From the NCBI GenBank assembly GCA_003599275.1, contig QZJG01000019.1, forward strand, positions 1 through 49,367: a DNA stretch of 49,367 nt, written 5' to 3'. Below the pieces are notes generated by a model. The model was given only the letters and a program-made list of their open reading frames with translations, was not told the DNA's origin and ran no database searches. Position 1 is the stretch's first letter; every line of letters starts with the position of its first letter. The position numbers were made by a program, and so were the translations under genes. Positions 46,733-49,367 of the stretch are shown piece by piece. This DNA comes from Nitrospiraceae bacterium. GTDB taxonomy: Bacteria; Nitrospirota; Thermodesulfovibrionia; UBA6902.

Positions 46733-48193
46733 ATGGAAATTGACAGGCTGCGTCAGTTACTGCCCGGAGATTCTGCAGGCAAACATCTTTTCGTCTCTAC
46801 GCGGGACCCCGGGGGGAAGAACCATTACCATTGGGATGTCGTACTGGAAAGAGGGCTTTCTTCCGACTACGGGCTTTTCATGCCTTACGGTCTGTCCTGT
46901 TTTTCTGAAGCGGCAATCAGCAATTTGTCAGGCCTTGCTTACAAAGAGCTGGCATGGGTGATAATGAGGGGCTTTCTCCCTGAGGACGATATCCCCGATG
47001 ACGTCCTTGCGGACATTTGTGAAGGCGCGTATAGTGAGACGATCATCCCGATTGAGGAAGCCATTGATGACAACAATCTTGTTATTGCGCGTCTTGACAG
47101 GGGGCCTTCGTGCAGCTTTAAGGACTTTGCCGCGAGGTTTCTTGCAAGACTGATGGGCTATTATCTCTCAATCAGAAAGAGACGGGCCGCTATCATCGTT
47201 GCCACTTCGGGTGATACCGGCACGGCTATACAGACGGCCTTTTACGGTGTGCCGAATACGAATGTCCTTGTCCTGTATCCCGCCGACAGGGTTTCCGAGG
47301 TGCAGGAAAAACAGATGCTCCTGGTAACGGGAAATGTCCGGGCGGTCCCGGTCAATGGAAATTTTGACGATTGCCAGCAATTGGCCAAGAGACTGCTTAA
47401 TGATAATAATGTCCGTGAACGGTTCAATCTCACATCGGCCAATTCCATCTCGGTGTGGAGGCTGTTGCCTCAAACCGTTTATTACTTCCATATCTGGCTG
47501 GAGCTCAACCGGAAGTTCCCAGGTCAGAATATTTTATTTTCCGTGCCGTCGGGTAATCTCGGCAATCTCACCGCTGGACTGATGGCAAAGCGGATGGGTT
47601 TGCCCGTCAAGGTTTTTATTGCCGGCACAAACGCCAATAATATCTTTGCGAACATTGTCGGTAAAGGGACTTCCTCCGGCAGTCTCAGCAACAAGAACAC
47701 TCTTGCAAATTCCATGGACATATCCGTGCCCTCAAACCTTGAGCGTATCCTTTATCTGTACGGCGAATCTCCGGAAAATATACCGGATATACTGTTGGAA
47801 AAAAGAGGCATCTCGCCGGAGGTGGTAAGAAGCCTGCGTAAGGATGTTTTCGGAGAGGACATTATCACAAACGAAGACATCGAGGCACATATAGTAAGAT
47901 TCTGGAGGAGAAACAACATCGTTCTCGAACCGCATGGAGTGATAGGCGTGGCAGCGTCTTTCAGGTACCGGCAGTATTTCAGCGGCGACAAATCCATTAT
48001 CGCGGTGCTTGAGACCGCGTCTCCGTCGAAGTTTCCCGATTTTCAAAAAAACTATCCGGACATTCCCATTCCGCAGTGCCCTTCAGTAAAAAAATTGGCA
48101 GGAGTAGATCTTAAAGCCATTCGCCCCCAAAAGGTGCCTGCCGAGCCGGGCGCGATTATCAAGCAAATGGAGCTGCTGATTAAAGAGCAATAA
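46733..48193 (+). CDS. thrC: threonine synthase
   Basis: A 486-aa PLP enzyme converting O-phosphohomoserine to threonine. The PLP Lys130 is in GPSCSFKDFAARF; ATSGDTGTA and SVPSGNLGNL bind the cofactor phosphate. The length and the N-terminal domain fit the long type (as in E. coli and fungi). A TATAGT-like -10 lies ~40 bases upstream. No thrA, thrB or asd gene is near, so it is a stand-alone unit. Confidence 0.94.
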   Translation: MEIDRLRQLLPGDSAGKHLFVSTRDPGGKNHYHWDVVLERGLSSDYGLFMPYGLSCFSEAAISNLSGLAYKELAWVIMRGFLPEDDIPDDVLADICEGAYSETIIPIEEAIDDNNLVIARLDRGPSCSFKDFAARFLARLMGYYLSIRKRRAAIIVATSGDTGTAIQTAFYGVPNTNVLVLYPADRVSEVQEKQMLLVTGNVRAVPVNGNFDDCQQLAKRLLNDNNVRERFNLTSANSISVWRLLPQTVYYFHIWLELNRKFPGQNILFSVPSGNLGNLTAGLMAKRMGLPVKVFIAGTNANNIFANIVGKGTSSGSLSNKNTLANSMDISVPSNLERILYLYGESPENIPDILLEKRGISPEVVRSLRKDVFGEDIITNEDIEAHIVRFWRRNNIVLEPHGVIGVAASFRYRQYFSGDKSIIAVLETASPSKFPDFQKNYPDIPIPQCPSVKKLAGVDLKAIRPQKVPAEPGAIIKQMELLIKEQ

Positions 48194-48256
48194 TGCAAAG
48201 TGTGGTAAAGGTTTTTTTATTAATAACAAAACAGGAAATATAAGGAGGAGGTAACT

Positions 48257-48562
48257 ATGCCGGGAAGACCAAGTGAAAGAGAAGCGGAATATGTCGCGAG
48301 GATGGAGTTTGCAAGAATCAAGAAATTAGAAGAGGAAAAACATCGGAAGCTTAAGGAAGATGAAAGGAAAAAACTGAAAGACCTTCATCACATGAGATGT
48401 CCCAAGTGCGGGATGGAACTGATCGAGATTGATTATAAAGAAATAAAGGTAGATAAATGCTCCGAGTGTGAAGGGATCTGGCTTGATGCCGGAGAACTCG
48501 ATACTGTTTCAAAGCTTGAGAAGACAGGACTCGATAAACTGTTCGGCGTATTTAAGAAATAA
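48257..48562 (+). CDS. zf-TFIIB domain protein
   Basis: A 101-aa soluble protein. A highly charged helical N-terminal half (about 8-45, Lys/Glu-rich) precedes a zinc ribbon with CPKCGMEL and CSECEGIWLDAGEL, the signature of the bacterial zf-TFIIB family. The function is unknown; it may bind nucleic acid or protein. AAGGAGGAGG lies upstream of the ATG. A hairpin with a T-run follows. Confidence 0.88.
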   Translation: MPGRPSEREAEYVARMEFARIKKLEEEKHRKLKEDERKKLKDLHHMRCPKCGMELIEIDYKEIKVDKCSECEGIWLDAGELDTVSKLEKTGLDKLFGVFKK

Positions 48563-48578
48563 AAACAAATCAAGAAGT

Positions 48579-48628
48579 CGGAAATTGGAATTCGGGAGCC
48601 AACACTCTGAACTCCGTTTCCGGTTTTT
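48579..48628 (+). terminator. probable terminator after the zf-TFIIB gene
   Basis: CGGAAA (48579-48584) pairs with TTTCCG (48617-48622), with TTGG/CCAA inside, followed by GTTTTTTG. Confidence 0.5.
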
Positions 48629-48669
48629 TGTTTAGGTTATAACACCCCGAATCCGGCGATACAAAATCT

Positions 48670-49367
48670 ATGCACTGGCACCAAAAAGATATAAAAGACG
48701 TTATTGATGAACTGAGATCATCACTTCAGGGCATTTCTTCCGGAGAAGCCGTGAATCGTCTCGTAGAATACGGCCCTAACGAATTGAAAGAGAAGAGGGG
48801 GAAAACCCCTGTAATGATGTTCCTGGACCAGTTTAAGGACTTTATGATCCTGGTCCTTATTGCTGCCGCAATTATAGCGGGGACCATCGGAGAGCCTTCG
48901 GACACCATCGCCATAGTAATAATCGTTATGCTTAATGCCGTTATCGGGTTTGTCCAGGAATACCGGGCGGAAAAGGCCATAGCGGCCCTTAAGAGGATGG
49001 CGGCGCCGACAGCGACAGTTATAAGGGACGGCTTACCTGCCGGCATTCCGGCAGCCCGTCTCGTTCCCGGTGATGTGGTTGTCCTTGAGGCGGGGAAGGT
49101 GGTCCCTGCGGACATACGGCTTCTTGAAGCTGTACAGATGAAGACGGAGGAGGCTGCCCTTACCGGGGAATCTGCGCCTGTTGAAAAACACGTAAACGTA
49201 TTACATGATGAACACCTGCCCATCGGTGACAGGAAGAATATAGCATACAAAGGCACCTTCGTGACCTACGGGCGAGGGAGCGGCATTGTTGTCGCGACAG
49301 GCATGGACACGGAGTTGGGCAGGATCGCAACTATGCTGCAGGAAGAGGAAGAGGTAAAGACGCCTCT
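48670..49367 (+). CDS. P-type cation-transporting ATPase (Ca2+-type), N-terminal part
   Basis: The first 232 residues of a P2-type ATPase that continues beyond the window. It begins [18 protein letters not shown] with the cation-ATPase N-terminal domain ([12 protein letters not shown]). Two membrane helices follow (about 57-70 and 80-97). The actuator domain is next, with [10 protein letters not shown] and the phosphatase motif TGES. The phosphorylation site DKTGT lies outside. It resembles SERCA-like bacterial Ca2+ or Mn2+ pumps; the ion cannot be fixed from this part. Confidence 0.92.
   Translation, partial: MHWHQKDIKDVIDELRSSLQGISSGEAVNRLVEYGPNELKEKRGKTPVMMFLDQFKDFMILVLIAAAIIAGTIGEPSDTIAIVIIVMLNAVIGFVQEYRAEKAIAALKRMAAPTATVIRDGLPAGIPAARLVPGDVVVLEAGKVVPADIRLLEAVQMKTEEAALTGESAPVEKHVNVLHDEHLPIGDRKNIAYKGTFVTYGRGSGIVVATGMDTELGRIATMLQEEEEVKTP

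Overview
This window looks like a chromosomal segment of an anaerobic or facultatively anaerobic Gram-negative bacterium. It is most plausibly Nitrospirota (Thermodesulfovibrionia-like) or a close relative of Desulfobacterota. That is inferred from gene content and style: a GTP-type PEP carboxykinase, a long formate-tetrahydrofolate ligase, CimA, an EF-G II, a PEP-CTERM/HAF-repeat protein, cysteine-rich PAS and two-CW sensor domains, a sigma-54 activator, and typical short palindromic intergenic repeats. No rRNA, tRNA or CRISPR array was seen, so placement rests on protein character only.

Layout. 1-2.3 kb is a degraded accessory patch: an ORF6N protein, a 5'-truncated HAF-repeat PEP-CTERM protein, a long hairpin, a Fis-like domain and a small orphan ORF, threaded with GGGTCAGGC-type short repeats. 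2.4-4.05 kb (minus) holds the site-2 protease and trpS. 4.2-8.9 kb (plus) is RDD protein-mreB-mreC-mreD-mrdA, the rod-shape cluster. 9.0-13.1 kb (minus) holds a small Cys protein and a cytoplasmic PAS histidine kinase/NtrC-type regulator pair. 13.2-18.6 kb (minus) is citrate synthase-DUF401 transporter-xerC-hslV-hslU. 18.8-22.0 kb (minus) has a DEAD-box helicase and an unrecognised 566-aa protein with two kinase-like halves.

22.0-27.1 kb is the most unusual stretch. A 595-bp non-coding region carries a well-spaced sigma-54-type promoter, followed by four genes for exported proteins (a small Cys/Gly-rich secreted protein, a DUF1573-HEAT protein, an alpha/beta hydrolase and a small exported protein) and a clear terminator. 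27.2-31.3 kb holds a TVP38-type membrane protein with a damaged start, PEPCK and a B12-binding radical SAM enzyme. 31.6-34.8 kb is valS plus a 16-residue-repeat protein; a broken VapC follows.

35.2-41.1 kb (plus) is cimA, an RseC-like protein, EF-G II and a membrane diguanylate cyclase. 41.1-45.7 kb (minus) is DUF512 radical SAM-aroE, pgsA and fhs, with a MITE-like palindrome between pgsA and the DUF512 gene. 46.1-49.4 kb (plus) is sodC, thrC, a zinc-finger protein and the first third of a P-type Ca2+-ATPase that runs off the window.

The core genes cover cell shape, central carbon (citrate synthase, PEPCK, one-carbon entry by Fhs), amino-acid synthesis (CimA, AroE, ThrC), tRNA charging and proteolysis. 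The kinase-like protein, the sigma-54-led exported cluster and the cysteine-rich sensors are the parts least explained by known systems.
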